From Sporanaerobium hydrogeniformans (GTDB lineage: Bacteria > Bacillota > Clostridia > Lachnospirales > Cellulosilyticaceae), in NCBI RefSeq assembly GCF_002735925.1, contig NZ_PEDL01000001.1, forward strand, positions 248,001 through 312,000: DNA of 64,000 nucleotides, in the 5' to 3' direction. Below, one piece after another: positions 16,425-25,732 of this stretch. Each line of letters starts with the position of its first letter. Within the stretch, counting starts at the first letter, position 1. The translations under genes and the position numbers were made by a program. The notes under the pieces are model-generated. The model was not told the DNA's origin, did no database searches, and worked only from the letters and a program-made list of their open reading frames with translations.

Positions 16425-18035
16425 ATGTATAAAATAGTATTAATTGATGATGAGAATATTGTGAGAAGAGGCATTAGAGATTTAGTACAGTGGCAGGAGT
16501 TAGGATTAGAAATGGTAGGTGACGCAGAAGATGGTGAGAAAGGACTAGAGCTGATACGAAACGTTTCACCTGATATTATTTTATTAGATATCAATATGCC
16601 TAAAATGGATGGACTTACCATGAGTAAAATAGTACGTGAAACTTATCCGAATATGAAAATTGTTTTAATTACAGGCTATGATGAATTTAGTTATGTAAGA
16701 GAGGCACTTCGTTTAGGTGTAGAGGATTATATTTTAAAACCTATTACGAAGGCAGAAATGGAAGTGCTTTTAAAGAAACTTATTCATAAATTAAATGAGG
16801 AAAAATTAAACCAATCTGAAAAACTTAAAATGCAAAAAGCAATTTCTGTTTCTAATACGTTACTTAGACAGGAGTGTATAGAAAACATTATTTTTAATGA
16901 CCTTGAAGAAGGACTCATTAAACGGAAATGTGAAATAGCCCAATTACCTCTAAATAGGGTCTGTTATGGTATAGCCCTTCTAGATTATGACATGACTATT
17001 AAGGGAGAACAAAAGAAAAGTAAAGAACTTACTAACTTTGCCATTAGCAATGTACTAGGTGAGATGGTAGAAACAGAAGGAAAAGGAATTATTTTAGAAC
17101 TGGAAGGTAAAAATGCATTACTTTATTTAGGACAAGAAAGAGATGAAGATACCTACTACCGTTATATTGCAACTTTAAAGCAGGCTATTACACGCATATT
17201 AGGTATTACAGTAACGGTAGGAGTAGGAGGTTTAGTTCCTGTCATAGGCGAAATAGGGGTGTCCTATAAACAAGCAAGAGAAGCCCTTTTAAATCGTTTT
17301 TTCTTAGGAACGAATCGTATTATTACGAAAGAAGCTTCTTTGAGCTTTTTAGGTATGAACAATAAAAATCAATGGCTAGAATGGGAACAAAGACTCGTAG
17401 GAGCTATTAATAATAAAGTTTTATTTGGGGAGATATTAAAGGAAATTGTAGTCCGTATGGAAAAGAGTGGCATGAGTCAGGAAGAGTGTCAAAATATATG
17501 GAATATATTAGTAAGTAGGCTTCTTAAAAAATTTGTGCAATTAGATGAAACTATTATTAGTATTTTTCCAGATACTTTAAATACTATGAGTGAGATTCAA
17601 GAGAAAAAAACAATTAAGGCTATCAGTGAATGGGTAATGACAGTCTATGATAAGTGTCAAGCTTATATCGAGGAACAAGCAACACCTAATAAACAGTATA
17701 TGCAAAATATTATGCGTTTTATTGAAGAGAAGTATCACATGCCAGATCTCTCTGTTACAATGATTTGTCAAGAAATTCATTTAAGCCCCAGTTATTTTAG
17801 TACAGTGTTTAAAAAAGAAACAGGCTGCACCTTTATTCAATATATTACTCAGTATCGTCTTGAAAAGGCTAAGGAGCTTTTGCAATATTCAGTTCTTAAA
17901 ACCTATGAGATAGCAGAACAAGTTGGTTATATCGACCCTCAATATTTTAGCACACTCTTTAAAAAGCAATTTAAGCTTACCCCCTCCCAATATAAAAAAT
18001 TGAAAGGGAGGGGAGAAGATGAAAAAAGGGCTTAA
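16425..18035 (+). CDS. AraC-type response regulator (YesN family)
   Basis: 536 residues. The receiver domain (1-120) has the acidic pair D8/D9, phospho-acceptor D55 (ILLDINMPKMDG) and the conserved lysine in YILKPIT. A long middle domain of about 300 residues has no recognised catalytic motif. The C-terminal AraC-type double HTH (about 435-530) includes HLSPSYFSTVFKKETG and YIDPQYFSTLFKKQF. The start follows GAAGGGGAAGAGGC. It overlaps the sensor kinase gene by 17 bases. Such pairs control adjacent sugar ABC transporters in clostridia and bacilli, so the importer at 21029-24690 is the likely target. Confidence 0.93.
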   Translation: MYKIVLIDDENIVRRGIRDLVQWQELGLEMVGDAEDGEKGLELIRNVSPDIILLDINMPKMDGLTMSKIVRETYPNMKIVLITGYDEFSYVREALRLGVEDYILKPITKAEMEVLLKKLIHKLNEEKLNQSEKLKMQKAISVSNTLLRQECIENIIFNDLEEGLIKRKCEIAQLPLNRVCYGIALLDYDMTIKGEQKKSKELTNFAISNVLGEMVETEGKGIILELEGKNALLYLGQERDEDTYYRYIATLKQAITRILGITVTVGVGGLVPVIGEIGVSYKQAREALLNRFFLGTNRIITKEASLSFLGMNNKNQWLEWEQRLVGAINNKVLFGEILKEIVVRMEKSGMSQEECQNIWNILVSRLLKKFVQLDETIISIFPDTLNTMSEIQEKKTIKAISEWVMTVYDKCQAYIEEQATPNKQYMQNIMRFIEEKYHMPDLSVTMICQEIHLSPSYFSTVFKKETGCTFIQYITQYRLEKAKELLQYSVLKTYEIAEQVGYIDPQYFSTLFKKQFKLTPSQYKKLKGRGEDEKRA

Positions 18036-19791
18036 AACCCGTACGTTAAGGGAAAAAATTTTTAGTTATTTTTTTACGTTAATTATGTCTATTATTTTAA
18101 TCTTAGATGGCTTTTTCCTTTATAAAATTACAACAGTTACAGAAAAAAATGCCCATAGTTATTCCTATGAAATCATCAAGCAGTTAGGACGTAATGTGGA
18201 ATCTTATGTAGAATATATGAAACAAGTTTCTTGGGTACTCTCGCAAGACTCGGAAATTCGTTCTATGCTTAAAAAAGAAGTAATAGGAGAATTAGTTTAT
18301 GAGATGCCTACCCTTGAACAATTTAAAATGAATGCCAATATTGCCAATGATATTGAATCCATTATTGTATTTGGAACCAATGGGGTAAGGTTAGTTGATA
18401 ACGACCAATATAAAATCAAAAATTATATTAACGTGGAAGAAATGGATTGGTATAAGGAAGCCATCCATGCCAATGGGAATTTTGTTGTTTCACTCTCTCA
18501 TATCCAAAACTACATAGAAAATAATGATACATGGGTATTTTCTGTAAGTCGAAGTATCATTGATAAAAAAACAAAAGAAGTTTTAGGCGTTATGCTAATT
18601 GATATGAGTTATAAAAAACTAGCAGATATTTGCAATCAAATTACGTTAGGGAATACAGGTTATGTTTATATCATGAGTCAGAATAAGGATATTATTTATC
18701 ACCCTCAACAACAGCTTATTTACTCAGGACTTAAGTCAGAAAACTTAACAAGTGTGCAACAAAAGGTAGAAGGAAGCTTTATGGAAAAGGAAGATAAGAC
18801 GAAGCTTGTCACAGTCCATACCTTACCAGAGATTGGCTGGACAGTAGTTGGCGTATCCTATTTCAATGAATTTATGCTTTCTATGACCAATATCCTTCTT
18901 ACTATTGGGGTCATTTCTCTTATCTGTGTGGTACTTTCACTTATTGTAGCGGGTCAAATCTCACAAGAGATTTCTAAGCCGATACTTGAACTAGAAGATA
19001 TTATGAGCCAAGTAGAAAAAGGTGATTTGAGCGTCAACATCGATATAGAAACGAATACCAAGGAAATTCAAAATCTGTCAGGCTCATTACATACCATGCT
19101 CTGGGAAATTCGTGCCCTCCTTAGAAAGATAAAAGAAAATGAAACAGATTTACGCAAGAGTGAACTGAAGGTATTGCAAGCTCAAATTAATCCTCATTTC
19201 TTATATAATGCTTTAGATACAATCATATGGTTGGGAGAAAGAAAAGAAAATGATAAGGTGGTTTTAATGACGTCTGCACTTGCCAAATATTTTCGTTTAA
19301 GTTTAAGTAAGGGAGCAGAAGTCATTCCACTTTTTAATGAGATTGAGCACATCAAATATTATTTGCAAATCCAAAAGATTCGGTATGAAGAAAAGCTTAA
19401 CTATAGTATCCGTATCGACCCTAATATTTATGAATATTTAACAGTTAAAATCATTTTACAGCCCCTTGTTGAAAATGCGATCTATCATGGTATTAAAGAT
19501 AAGGACGAAGAAGGTTTTATCTTTATAGAAGGGCATAAAGAAGGTGATAATGTTATTTTATCTGTACAAGATAATGGCAAAGGTATGACGAAGGAACAAA
19601 TGGAGACGATTTTAACAAGACCTATATCTTTAGCGATTACAAAGGGTGGTGTAGCTATTAAAAATGTACATCAAAGAATACAAGTTTACTTTGGGCAGGA
19701 ATATGGCTTAAGCTATCAAAGTGAATTAGGTAAGGGGACAAAGGTAACTGTGACAATTCCAGCATTGACAGAATGGGAGGGAGGTAAATGA
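18019..19791 (+). CDS. Sensor histidine kinase (YesM/LytS type)
   Basis: 590 residues. TM1 is near residues 15-37 (IFSYFFTLIMSIILILDGFF), followed by an extracellular sensor region of about 250 residues and TM2 near 290-315. HAMP (SKPILELEDIMSQVEKGDLS) leads to the His_kinase domain with H393 in QINPHFLYNALDT. The ATPase N-box is LQPLVENAIYHGIKD, with GKGM and GTKVTV glycine motifs. The gene overlaps the regulator before it and the binding protein after it (ATGA), so the three form one translationally coupled unit. Confidence 0.93.
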   Translation: MKKGLKTRTLREKIFSYFFTLIMSIILILDGFFLYKITTVTEKNAHSYSYEIIKQLGRNVESYVEYMKQVSWVLSQDSEIRSMLKKEVIGELVYEMPTLEQFKMNANIANDIESIIVFGTNGVRLVDNDQYKIKNYINVEEMDWYKEAIHANGNFVVSLSHIQNYIENNDTWVFSVSRSIIDKKTKEVLGVMLIDMSYKKLADICNQITLGNTGYVYIMSQNKDIIYHPQQQLIYSGLKSENLTSVQQKVEGSFMEKEDKTKLVTVHTLPEIGWTVVGVSYFNEFMLSMTNILLTIGVISLICVVLSLIVAGQISQEISKPILELEDIMSQVEKGDLSVNIDIETNTKEIQNLSGSLHTMLWEIRALLRKIKENETDLRKSELKVLQAQINPHFLYNALDTIIWLGERKENDKVVLMTSALAKYFRLSLSKGAEVIPLFNEIEHIKYYLQIQKIRYEEKLNYSIRIDPNIYEYLTVKIILQPLVENAIYHGIKDKDEEGFIFIEGHKEGDNVILSVQDNGKGMTKEQMETILTRPISLAITKGGVAIKNVHQRIQVYFGQEYGLSYQSELGKGTKVTVTIPALTEWEGGK

Positions 19792-20768
19792 AAAAAATTA
19801 AAAAATGGATGATAGTTGTAGCTGCTATTTTAATCATCCTTGTTAATATTATTGGGTTTAAATGGGTGGAATTTAAAGAAAAAGGTTCTATTAAGATCGT
19901 TCTCATTCCTAAATCGGTCTCCTCTGACTTTGAGTTTTGGCAAACGGTTATGCAAGGAGCTGAACTAGCAGCAAAAGAAGAAAATGCCATTTTAGAAGTG
20001 AAAGGTGCACTTTTAGAAAAAGATATAGAAACGCAAAAACAAGCTCTTAAAGAAGCTATTGATGAAAAAGCAGATGTTATCATCATTGCAGCTGCAGATA
20101 CGAAGGCTCTTATCGAGCTGATAGAAGAAGCTCAAGCTAAAAAGATAACGGTATTAACGGTAGATTCTAAAACCGAGGGGATAGAAAACATCCAGCATGT
20201 AGCGACCAATAATATAGAGGCAGCTCGTGCCCTAACCCAGTATATGGCCAGTGCTATAGAAGAAGGTGGAGAAGTAGCCATGGTAAGTTTTGTTGAAGGG
20301 ACAGGTACAGCAAAGGAAAGAGAACAAGGCTATAAAGAAGAAATGCAGCGTCATCCTTTCCTTAAAATGCATCCTACAGTTTATTGTGAAGGGACAGTAC
20401 AAGGTTCCTATAAGGTAACAAAAGAGCTTTTAAAAAAATATCCCAATTTAAAGGGCATAATAGGAGCTAATCAGCAGTCTACAGATGGGATTTGTGATGC
20501 AGTACAAGAGTTGGGGCTTACAGGGAAAATTAAAGTAGTTGGATTTGATAGTTCGAATACCATTATTTATGCGTTAGAAAAAGATGTTATAGATGCCATT
20601 ATTGTTCAGAAGCCCTTTAATATGGGCTACCTAGCAGTAAAAAATGGTTTGGAGGTCTATAGGGGGAAAAAGATACCAGAGTTTATAGATACAGGCTACA
20701 AGTTTATTGATAAAGAAACCCTGTATTTAATTGAAAATCAAAAATTACTTTATCCTATTATTAAATAG
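19788..20768 (+). CDS. Membrane-anchored sugar-binding protein, probable co-sensor
   Basis: 326 residues of the RbsB-like periplasmic-binding fold, with LIPKSVSSDFEFWQTVMQGAE, DVIIIAADTKAL-type turns, GIIGANQQSTDGICDA and VVGFDSSN. Instead of a lipoprotein signal it has one N-terminal transmembrane segment (WMIVVAAILIILVNIIGF) and no lipobox cysteine. It would be fixed in the membrane rather than loaded on the importer. Overlap with the kinase gene suggests it presents ligand to the kinase's extracellular domain. The fold is certain; the co-sensor role is inference from anchoring and overlap. Confidence 0.85.
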   Translation: MKKIKKWMIVVAAILIILVNIIGFKWVEFKEKGSIKIVLIPKSVSSDFEFWQTVMQGAELAAKEENAILEVKGALLEKDIETQKQALKEAIDEKADVIIIAAADTKALIELIEEAQAKKITVLTVDSKTEGIENIQHVATNNIEAARALTQYMASAIEEGGEVAMVSFVEGTGTAKEREQGYKEEMQRHPFLKMHPTVYCEGTVQGSYKVTKELLKKYPNLKGIIGANQQSTDGICDAVQELGLTGKIKVVGFDSSNTIIYALEKDVIDAIIVQKPFNMGYLAVKNGLEVYRGKKIPEFIDTGYKFIDKETLYLIENQKLLYPIIK

Positions 20769-20771
20769 CTT

Positions 20772-20850
20772 AAAAGAGTTCTATTAACATAAAAAGAGTT
20801 CTATTAACAAAAGAACAAAAAGATTCTTTGTGAATAGGACTCTTTTTATG
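20772..20850 (+). terminator. Terminator with duplicated upstream arm
   Basis: AAAAAGAGTTCTATT (20791-20805) pairs with AATAGGACTCTTTTT (20833-20847), with one wobble, and a T-run follows. The left arm exists twice as a direct repeat (18-base units starting at 20772 and 20792). Bases 20851-21028 hold no clear promoter or gene. Confidence 0.7.
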
Positions 20851-21028
20851 CACTAAAGAAAAAAGTCTAAGTGTAAAACATGTAAAATTATTTGGAATCT
20901 TTAATTAAGAGTAGAAATTTAAACTTTTAGCATGGAATATTTGATTAAAATTTTCTTATAAAAGCAGTAGACTAGACATATAAGAAAAAGCACAAGAGAA
21001 AGCCAAGAATAATATGGAGGTGGTAGGC

Positions 21029-22531
21029 TTGGAAGAGAGACTTTTAGTAATGGAAGGCATAGACAAATCTTTCCCTGGTGTGCATGCTTTAGATCACTGC
21101 AGGTTTGACTTAAAGGCTGGTGAAGTCCATGCCTTAGTTGGAGAAAATGGAGCAGGTAAATCAACACTTATGAAAATCCTTACAGGTGTTTATACAAAGG
21201 ATGAAGGAAAGATTATTTATAAAGGAAAAGAGATTCATGTAAGTGGAACAAAGGAAGCGCAAGAAATGGGAATCTGTATTGTTCATCAAGAGCTTAACTT
21301 AATGCCCCACTTAACAGTTGCTCAAAACATGTTTATAGGAAGAGAATTTACAGGTAAGAACAAGGCATTTGTTAATGATGTAGAAGCCAATAGGCGTGCA
21401 CAAGTTCTGTTTGATAAAATGAATCTTAAACTCGATCCTAAAACAAAGGTTGGTAAAATTACAGTAGCCATGCAGCAGATGGTAGAAATAGCCAAAGCTC
21501 TTTCTTTTGATTCATCTGTTTTGGTTATGGATGAACCAACAACTGCTTTAACGGAGTCAGAGACAGAAGAACTCTTTAAAATGATTAAACTTCTTAAAGA
21601 AAAGGGAGTAGGCATTGTTTATATCTCCCATCGTATGGAGGAAATCAAAAGGATTACAGACCGTATTACTGTCATGAGAGATGGCATGTATGTAGATACT
21701 GTCAATACTGCTGAGGTAGAAATGAGTCAGGTCATCAATATGATGGTAGGACGTACTATTTTTGAAACAGCTAATGAAGAGAATTATACGGATAAAGAAA
21801 ATGTAGTATTAGAGGTTAAAAATCTTAATCGGGGTAAAGCGATAAAAAATGTTAGCTTCAAATTACATAAAGGAGAAATACTTGGTCTTTCAGGGTTAAT
21901 GGGAGCAGGTCGAACTGAAGTGGCTCGCGCTATATTTGGAGCAGATAAATTTGAAAGTGGAGAAATCTACGTCAAAGGTCAAAAAGTTAAAATTACAAAA
22001 CCTTTAGATGCTGTAAATCATGGGATAGGCTATTTATCAGAAGATAGAAAGCGTTATGGTTTAACTTTAAGTGAGACGGTTGAACAAAATATTTCTTTAG
22101 CTTCCATTGATAGGTATACAAATAAGCTTGGTTTCACCAATATGAGTACCATTACGGAAATGAGTCAGGAGTATGTCAATAAACTTTCTATAAAAACTCC
22201 AAGCACAAAGCAAAAAGCGAAAAATCTCTCAGGTGGTAATCAGCAAAAGGTCGTTATTGCAAAATGGCTTTTAAGAGATTGTGATATTTTAATCTTTGAT
22301 GAACCGACAAAGGGAATTGACGTAGGAGCTAAGAGCGAAATCTATAAGCTTCTTTCTCAACTGGCAAAAGAAGGAAAAGCAATTATTATGATTTCTTCCG
22401 AGCTACCAGAGATCTTACGTATGAGTAACCGTATTGTGGTCATGTGTGAAGGCAGGATAACCGGTGAACTAGATATTAAAGACGCAACTCAGGAAGAAAT
22501 TATGAAATACGCGACAAAGAGAGAGGCCTAA
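21029..22531 (+). CDS. Sugar ABC transporter ATP-binding protein (RbsA/RhaT type)
   Basis: About 500 residues with two fused ABC ATPase domains, as in ribose, galactose and rhamnose importers. The first has Walker A GENGAGKSTLMK, the Q-loop region VHQELNL and Walker B VLVMDEPTTAL. The second has a degenerate P-loop (GLMGAGRTEVARA), as is normal in the second half of RbsA. It also has LSGGNQQKV and DILIFDEPTKGIDVGAK. The start is set at TTG 21029, 5 bases after GGAGGTGG; the in-frame ATG at 21014 lies ahead of that ribosome site. It begins the importer operon. Confidence 0.93.
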   Translation: MEERLLVMEGIDKSFPGVHALDHCRFDLKAGEVHALVGENGAGKSTLMKILTGVYTKDEGKIIYKGKEIHVSGTKEAQEMGICIVHQELNLMPHLTVAQNMFIGREFTGKNKAFVNDVEANRRAQVLFDKMNLKLDPKTKVGKITVAMQQMVEIAKALSFDSSVLVMDEPTTALTESETEELFKMIKLLKEKGVGIVYISHRMEEIKRITDRITVMRDGMYVDTVNTAEVEMSQVINMMVGRTIFETANEENYTDKENVVLEVKNLNRGKAIKNVSFKLHKGEILGLSGLMGAGRTEVARAIFGADKFESGEIYVKGQKVKITKPLDAVNHGIGYLSEDRKRYGLTLSETVEQNISLASIDRYTNKLGFTNMSTITEMSQEYVNKLSIKTPSTKQKAKNLSGGNQQKVVIAKWLLRDCDILIFDEPTKGIDVGAKSEIYKLLSQLAKEGKAIIMISSELPEILRMSNRIVVMCEGRITGELDIKDATQEEIMKYATKREA

Positions 22532-22564
22532 CAAGAGGGTACTTTATAGAAGGAGGAACAAACA

Positions 22565-23569
22565 ATGCAAAATGAAGTCAGTAAAAATCAGTCAGGGATC
22601 AGCTTGAAAAATTTTATTAATCCAGCAAGAGCTCAAAAATTCTTAGCCTTTGGGGCACTTATCTTATTACTTATCTTTTTTAGCTTTGCCTCACCTTACT
22701 TTATGACCTTTGATAATGTGGTATCCATTATGCTTTCTACCTGTGTAAATGGTATTTTGGCATTAGGTATTATCTTTGTTATTATCACAGGAGGAATTGA
22801 CCTTTCTATTGGCACAGTTATGACCTTTTCATCTGTCATGGCAGGTGTAACGATCACTACTATGGGGCTTCCTGTATGGGTAGGGATTATCGTAGCTATT
22901 ATAACAGGAACATTTTGTGGGTTTATAAGTGGTACTTTAGTTTCAAGATTAAAGTTACAGCCTTTTATCGCAACCTTAGGTGTCATGATGGTAACAAAAG
23001 GTTTATCTTTAGTTCTTTCAGGAACAAAACCTATTTATTTTAGTGATACACCAAGCTTTAGAAAGATTACAGTGGGTTCCTTTATTAAATTTGGAGCAGA
23101 AGGTAAATACAGCATTCCCAACGGGATTCTCATCTTTGCAGTAATGGCCGTTATTGCAGCCATCATCCTTAATAAAACCAAATTAGGGCGTTATAACTTT
23201 GCAATTGGTAGTAACGAAGAGGCAACAAGACTTTCAGGAGTCAATGTAGAGAAATGGAAGACAGCTATCTTTGCTCTTTGTGGTGCCTTTGCAGGGGTAG
23301 CAGGTGTGGTAATGGCAGCTAGATTAGATTCTGCCCAGCCTGCTCTTGGTCAAGGTTATGAATTAGATGCTATCGCCTCTGTAGTAATTGGTGGAACATC
23401 TATGTCAGGTGGAGAAGGAACTATTTTGGGAACAGTTATTGGTGCTTTTATTATCAGTACCTTAACCAATGGACTTAAAGTAATGGGTGTGGCACAAGAG
23501 TGGCAAATTGTTATCACGGGTGGTGTACTCGTACTTGCAGTATTACTTGATAAAATGCGTAAACGTTAA
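22565..23569 (+). CDS. Sugar ABC transporter permease (RbsC type)
   Basis: 334 residues with 8-10 hydrophobic segments and the BPD_transp_2 signatures GGIDLSIGTVMTFSSV, IGSNEEATRLSGVNVEKWK and GGTSMSGGEGTILGTVIGA. It forms the membrane channel of the importer, probably as a homodimer because only one permease gene is present. The start follows AAGGAGGAAC. A hairpin (23591-23628) separates it from the binding-protein gene. Confidence 0.93.
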   Translation: MQNEVSKNQSGISLKNFINPARAQKFLAFGALILLLIFFSFASPYFMTFDNVVSIMLSTCVNGILALGIIFVIITGGIDLSIGTVMTFSSVMAGVTITTMGLPVWVGIIVAIITGTFCGFISGTLVSRLKLQPFIATLGVMMVTKGLSLVLSGTKPIYFSDTPSFRKITVGSFIKFGAEGKYSIPNGILIFAVMAVIAAIILNKTKLGRYNFAIGSNEEATRLSGVNVEKWKTAIFALCGAFAGVAGVVMAARLDSAQPALGQGYELDAIASVVIGGTSMSGGEGTILGTVIGAFIISTLTNGLKVMGVAQEWQIVITGGVLVLAVLLDKMRKR

Positions 23570-23590
23570 AAGCATCCACTCAAGATACTT

Positions 23591-23628
23591 ATGTTTCTAA
23601 ACTCTTTACAGAGTTTCAGAATAAACAT
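23591..23628 (+). promoter_or_regulatory. Intercistronic hairpin between permease and binding protein
   Basis: An outer arm ATGTTT/AAACAT encloses a 6-bp AAACTC/GAGTTT stem. No long T-run follows, so it is more likely an mRNA-stabilising or partial-termination element that sets a higher level for the binding protein than a full terminator. Confidence 0.5.
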
Positions 23629-23664
23629 TTTTAAGAATTTTAATTATTGAAAGGGGTAGAAATA

Positions 23665-24690
23665 ATGAAAAAATCATTAGTTTTAGGATTAGCTTTATCA
23701 CTTGTTATGGGACTTAGTACAGGATGTGGACAAAAAGCAGCAGCACCTGCTCCCGAAAGTTCTAAAGAACCAGCAAAAACAGAAGCAGCAGCACCTGCTC
23801 CAGCAGAAACAACTGGACCTGAGAAAATTTATATTCCACTTGTATCCAAAGGATTCCAACATCAATACTGGCAAGCAGTTAAATTAGGAGCAGAAAAAGC
23901 AGCTAGTGAATTAGGTATTGAAATTTCTTTTGAAGGCCCAGAAACAGAAGCAATGGTAGATAAACAACTGGATATGCTTCAAGCAGCCCTTGCAAAAAAA
24001 CCTCAAGCACTCTGTCTTGCAGCACTTGACTCTAAAGCAGCTACACCTTACCTTGAAAAGGCAGAAGCAGCAGGGATCCCTGTTATCGGATTTGACTCTG
24101 GTGTAGATAGCCCTATTGTAAAAACAACTTGTGCAACAGATAACTATGCAGCAGCTAGTGAAGTGGCACGTCATTTAGCAGAACTTATCGGCAAAGAAGG
24201 AAAAGTAGGTCTTATTGTACATGACCAAACAAGTAAAACAGGTATCGATAGACGTGACGGGTTTGTAGAAACCATGCAAAAAGAATTCCCTAATATCGAA
24301 GTTGTTCCTGTACAATATGGTGAAGGTGACCATGCAAAATCAACAGAAGCAGCTAAAGCTATCTTAACAGCTAACCCAGATATCAAAGGAATGTTTGGTG
24401 CTAATGAAGGTAGTATGGCAGGTGTTATGAATGCAGCAAAAGAACTTAATAAAACAGATCTTGTAATGGTAGGCTTTGACTCAGGTAAATTACTTCTTGA
24501 TGCAATTAAAGCAGGTACAGTGGCAGGTGCTGTTTCTCAAGACCCTGTAGGTATGGGATATGCAGCAGTACAAGCAGCTTATAAAGCTTACAAAGGTGAA
24601 ACGAATCCAGAATTTATCGACACAGGTTTTAAATGGTATGATAAAACCAATATGGATGCAGAAGATATCAAACCTATTCTTTATGAATAA
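23665..24690 (+). CDS. Sugar-binding lipoprotein of the ABC importer (RbsB type)
   Basis: 341 residues. A lipoprotein signal (MKKSLVLGLALSLVMGLSTG followed by Cys) precedes an Ala/Pro/Glu-rich linker of about 35 residues and then the periplasmic-binding fold. That fold shows IYIPLVSKGFQHQYWQAV, ALDSKAATPYLEKAEAAGIP, GIDRRDGFVETMQKEF and KGMFGANEGSMAGVMNAA. It delivers sugar to the permease and ATPase encoded just upstream. The start is at the ATG of MKKSLV because GGGG lies 8 bases before it. The substrate is not decided by sequence; rhamnose, fucose or a polyol fits the neighbourhood. Confidence 0.93.
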   Translation: MKKSLVLGLALSLVMGLSTGCGQKAAAPAPESSKEPAKTEAAAPAPAETTGPEKIYIPLVSKGFQHQYWQAVKLGAEKAASELGIEISFEGPETEAMVDKQLDMLQAALAKKPQALCLAALDSKAATPYLEKAEAAGIPVIGFDSGVDSPIVKTTCATDNYAAASEVARHLAELIGKEGKVGLIVHDQTSKTGIDRRDGFVETMQKEFPNIEVVPVQYGEGDHAKSTEAAKAILTANPDIKGMFGANEGSMAGVMNAAKELNKTDLVMVGFDSGKLLLDAIKAGTVAGAVSQDPVGMGYAAVQAAYKAYKGETNPEFIDTGFKWYDKTNMDAEDIKPILYE

Positions 24691-24715
24691 AATATACTAG
24701 AATACAAAAAATAGT

Positions 24716-24743
24716 TTGAAAAAAATTTAAAATAATGTATAAT
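24716..24743 (+). promoter_or_regulatory. Sigma-A promoter upstream of the second catabolic operon
   Basis: TTGAAA (24716-24721) and a perfect TATAAT (24738-24743) with a 16-base spacer. It precedes a hairpin and a palindromic operator, both upstream of the aldolase gene at 24866. Confidence 0.65.
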
Positions 24744-24778
24744 GTACTTAACGGTTATTGTCGATAACTAAAGTAAAT

Positions 24779-24817
24779 AAAGATAAAGAGTGTGTTTAAC
24801 CCATACTCTTTATCTTT
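24779..24817 (+). terminator. Hairpin between promoter and operon: terminator or attenuator
   Basis: A perfect 13-bp stem (24779-24791 and 24805-24817) with a 13-base loop and only a weak T-tract after it. It lies downstream of the promoter at 24716-24743. It either ends readthrough from the importer operon or attenuates the leader transcript of the next operon. Confidence 0.55.
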
Positions 24818-24829
24818 ATAAAAACCATA

Positions 24830-24849
24830 AAAGCGAAACGTTTCGCTTT
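24830..24849. promoter_or_regulatory. Palindromic LacI-type operator 1
   Basis: A perfect 20-bp palindrome with the core CGAAACGTTTCG. The same core recurs at 26761-26776, on the other side of the LacI gene (25733-26743), so that regulator is the likely ligand and would control itself and the operon. Confidence 0.8.
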
Positions 24850-24865
24850 AAAAGGAGAGGAAAAT

Positions 24866-25714
24866 ATGCCACTGGTAACATCTGAACAAATTTTAAAGGC
24901 AGCACAAGAAGGCGGCTATGCGATTGGTGCCTTTAATGTGGAAAACATGGAAATGGTTCAAGCAGCAGTAGAAGCAGCAGAAGAATTAAGAGCTCCTATC
25001 ATGCTTCAAACCACTTCTTCAACCGTAAGGTACGCAAGTGTGGAACAGTTTTATGCTAATGCAAAAGCCATGGCTGATAAGGCGAGTGTTCCTGTAGTGA
25101 TGCATCTTGATCATGGAGATAGCTTCGAACTCGCAATGCAAGCTTTAAGGGCTGGGTATACATCGATTATGATTGATGGTTCTCACTATTCTTTTGAAGA
25201 AAACATTGCGCTTACTAAAAGAGTGGTGGATGCAGCAAGGCCTAATGCGATACCTGTAGAAGCAGAATTAGGTAAAGTAGGCGGTAAAGAAGATGATTTA
25301 GAAGTAAAGGATGCAGGCTATACCGATCCACTTGAAGCAAAAGAGTTTGTAGAACGTACAGGTGTTGATTCACTAGCTGTAGCCATTGGAACAGCTCATG
25401 GTTTTTATTCGGGTACACCTAAGTTAGATATTGATCGCTTATCAGAAATAAGAAAGGTTATAAACATTCCACTTGTTTTACATGGTGCATCAGGACTTTC
25501 TGATGAAGATGTGATAGAATGTATCAAAAGAGGCATCTGTAAAGTGAATTTTGCTACTGAACTGCGAGTGGCTTTTAGTGAAGGGGTAAAATCTGTTTTA
25601 GCCAAAAACCCTGAAACATTTGATCCTAAAGCCTATCTTAAAGTAGGACGAAGCAATGTAAAAGAGCTTGTAAAAAACCGTATTAAAGTATGTGGATGCC
25701 AAGGAAAATACTAA
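24866..25714 (+). CDS. Class II ketose-bisphosphate aldolase (FbaA/GatY/KbaY family)
   Basis: 282 residues. It would cleave fructose- or tagatose-1,6-bisphosphate (or an epimer) into DHAP and glyceraldehyde-3-phosphate. Seen are the N-terminal AYAIGAFNV-type segment (GGYAIGAFNVENMEM), the catalytic Asp in MHLDHGDSFE, the zinc ligands H (LDHGD), E (PVEAELGKVGG) and H (LVLHGASGLSD), and the phosphate-binding NFATELR. Length and motifs suit GatY/KbaY as well as FbaA. It leads an operon with a polyol dehydrogenase, FGGY and PfkB kinases, which argues for a catabolic rather than a glycolytic role. Confidence 0.92.
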   Translation: MPLVTSEQILKAAQEGGYAIGAFNVENMEMVQAAVEAAEELRAPIMLQTTSSTVRYASVEQFYANAKAMADKASVPVVMHLDHGDSFELAMQALRAGYTSIMIDGSHYSFEENIALTKRVVDAARPNAIPVEAELGKVGGKEDDLEVKDAGYTDPLEAKEFVERTGVDSLAVAIGTAHGFYSGTPKLDIDRLSEIRKVINIPLVLHGASGLSDEDVIECIKRGICKVNFATELRVAFSEGVKSVLAKNPETFDPKAYLKVGRSNVKELVKNRIKVCGCQGKY

Positions 25715-25732
25715 AGAGTTGGAGTGACTATT

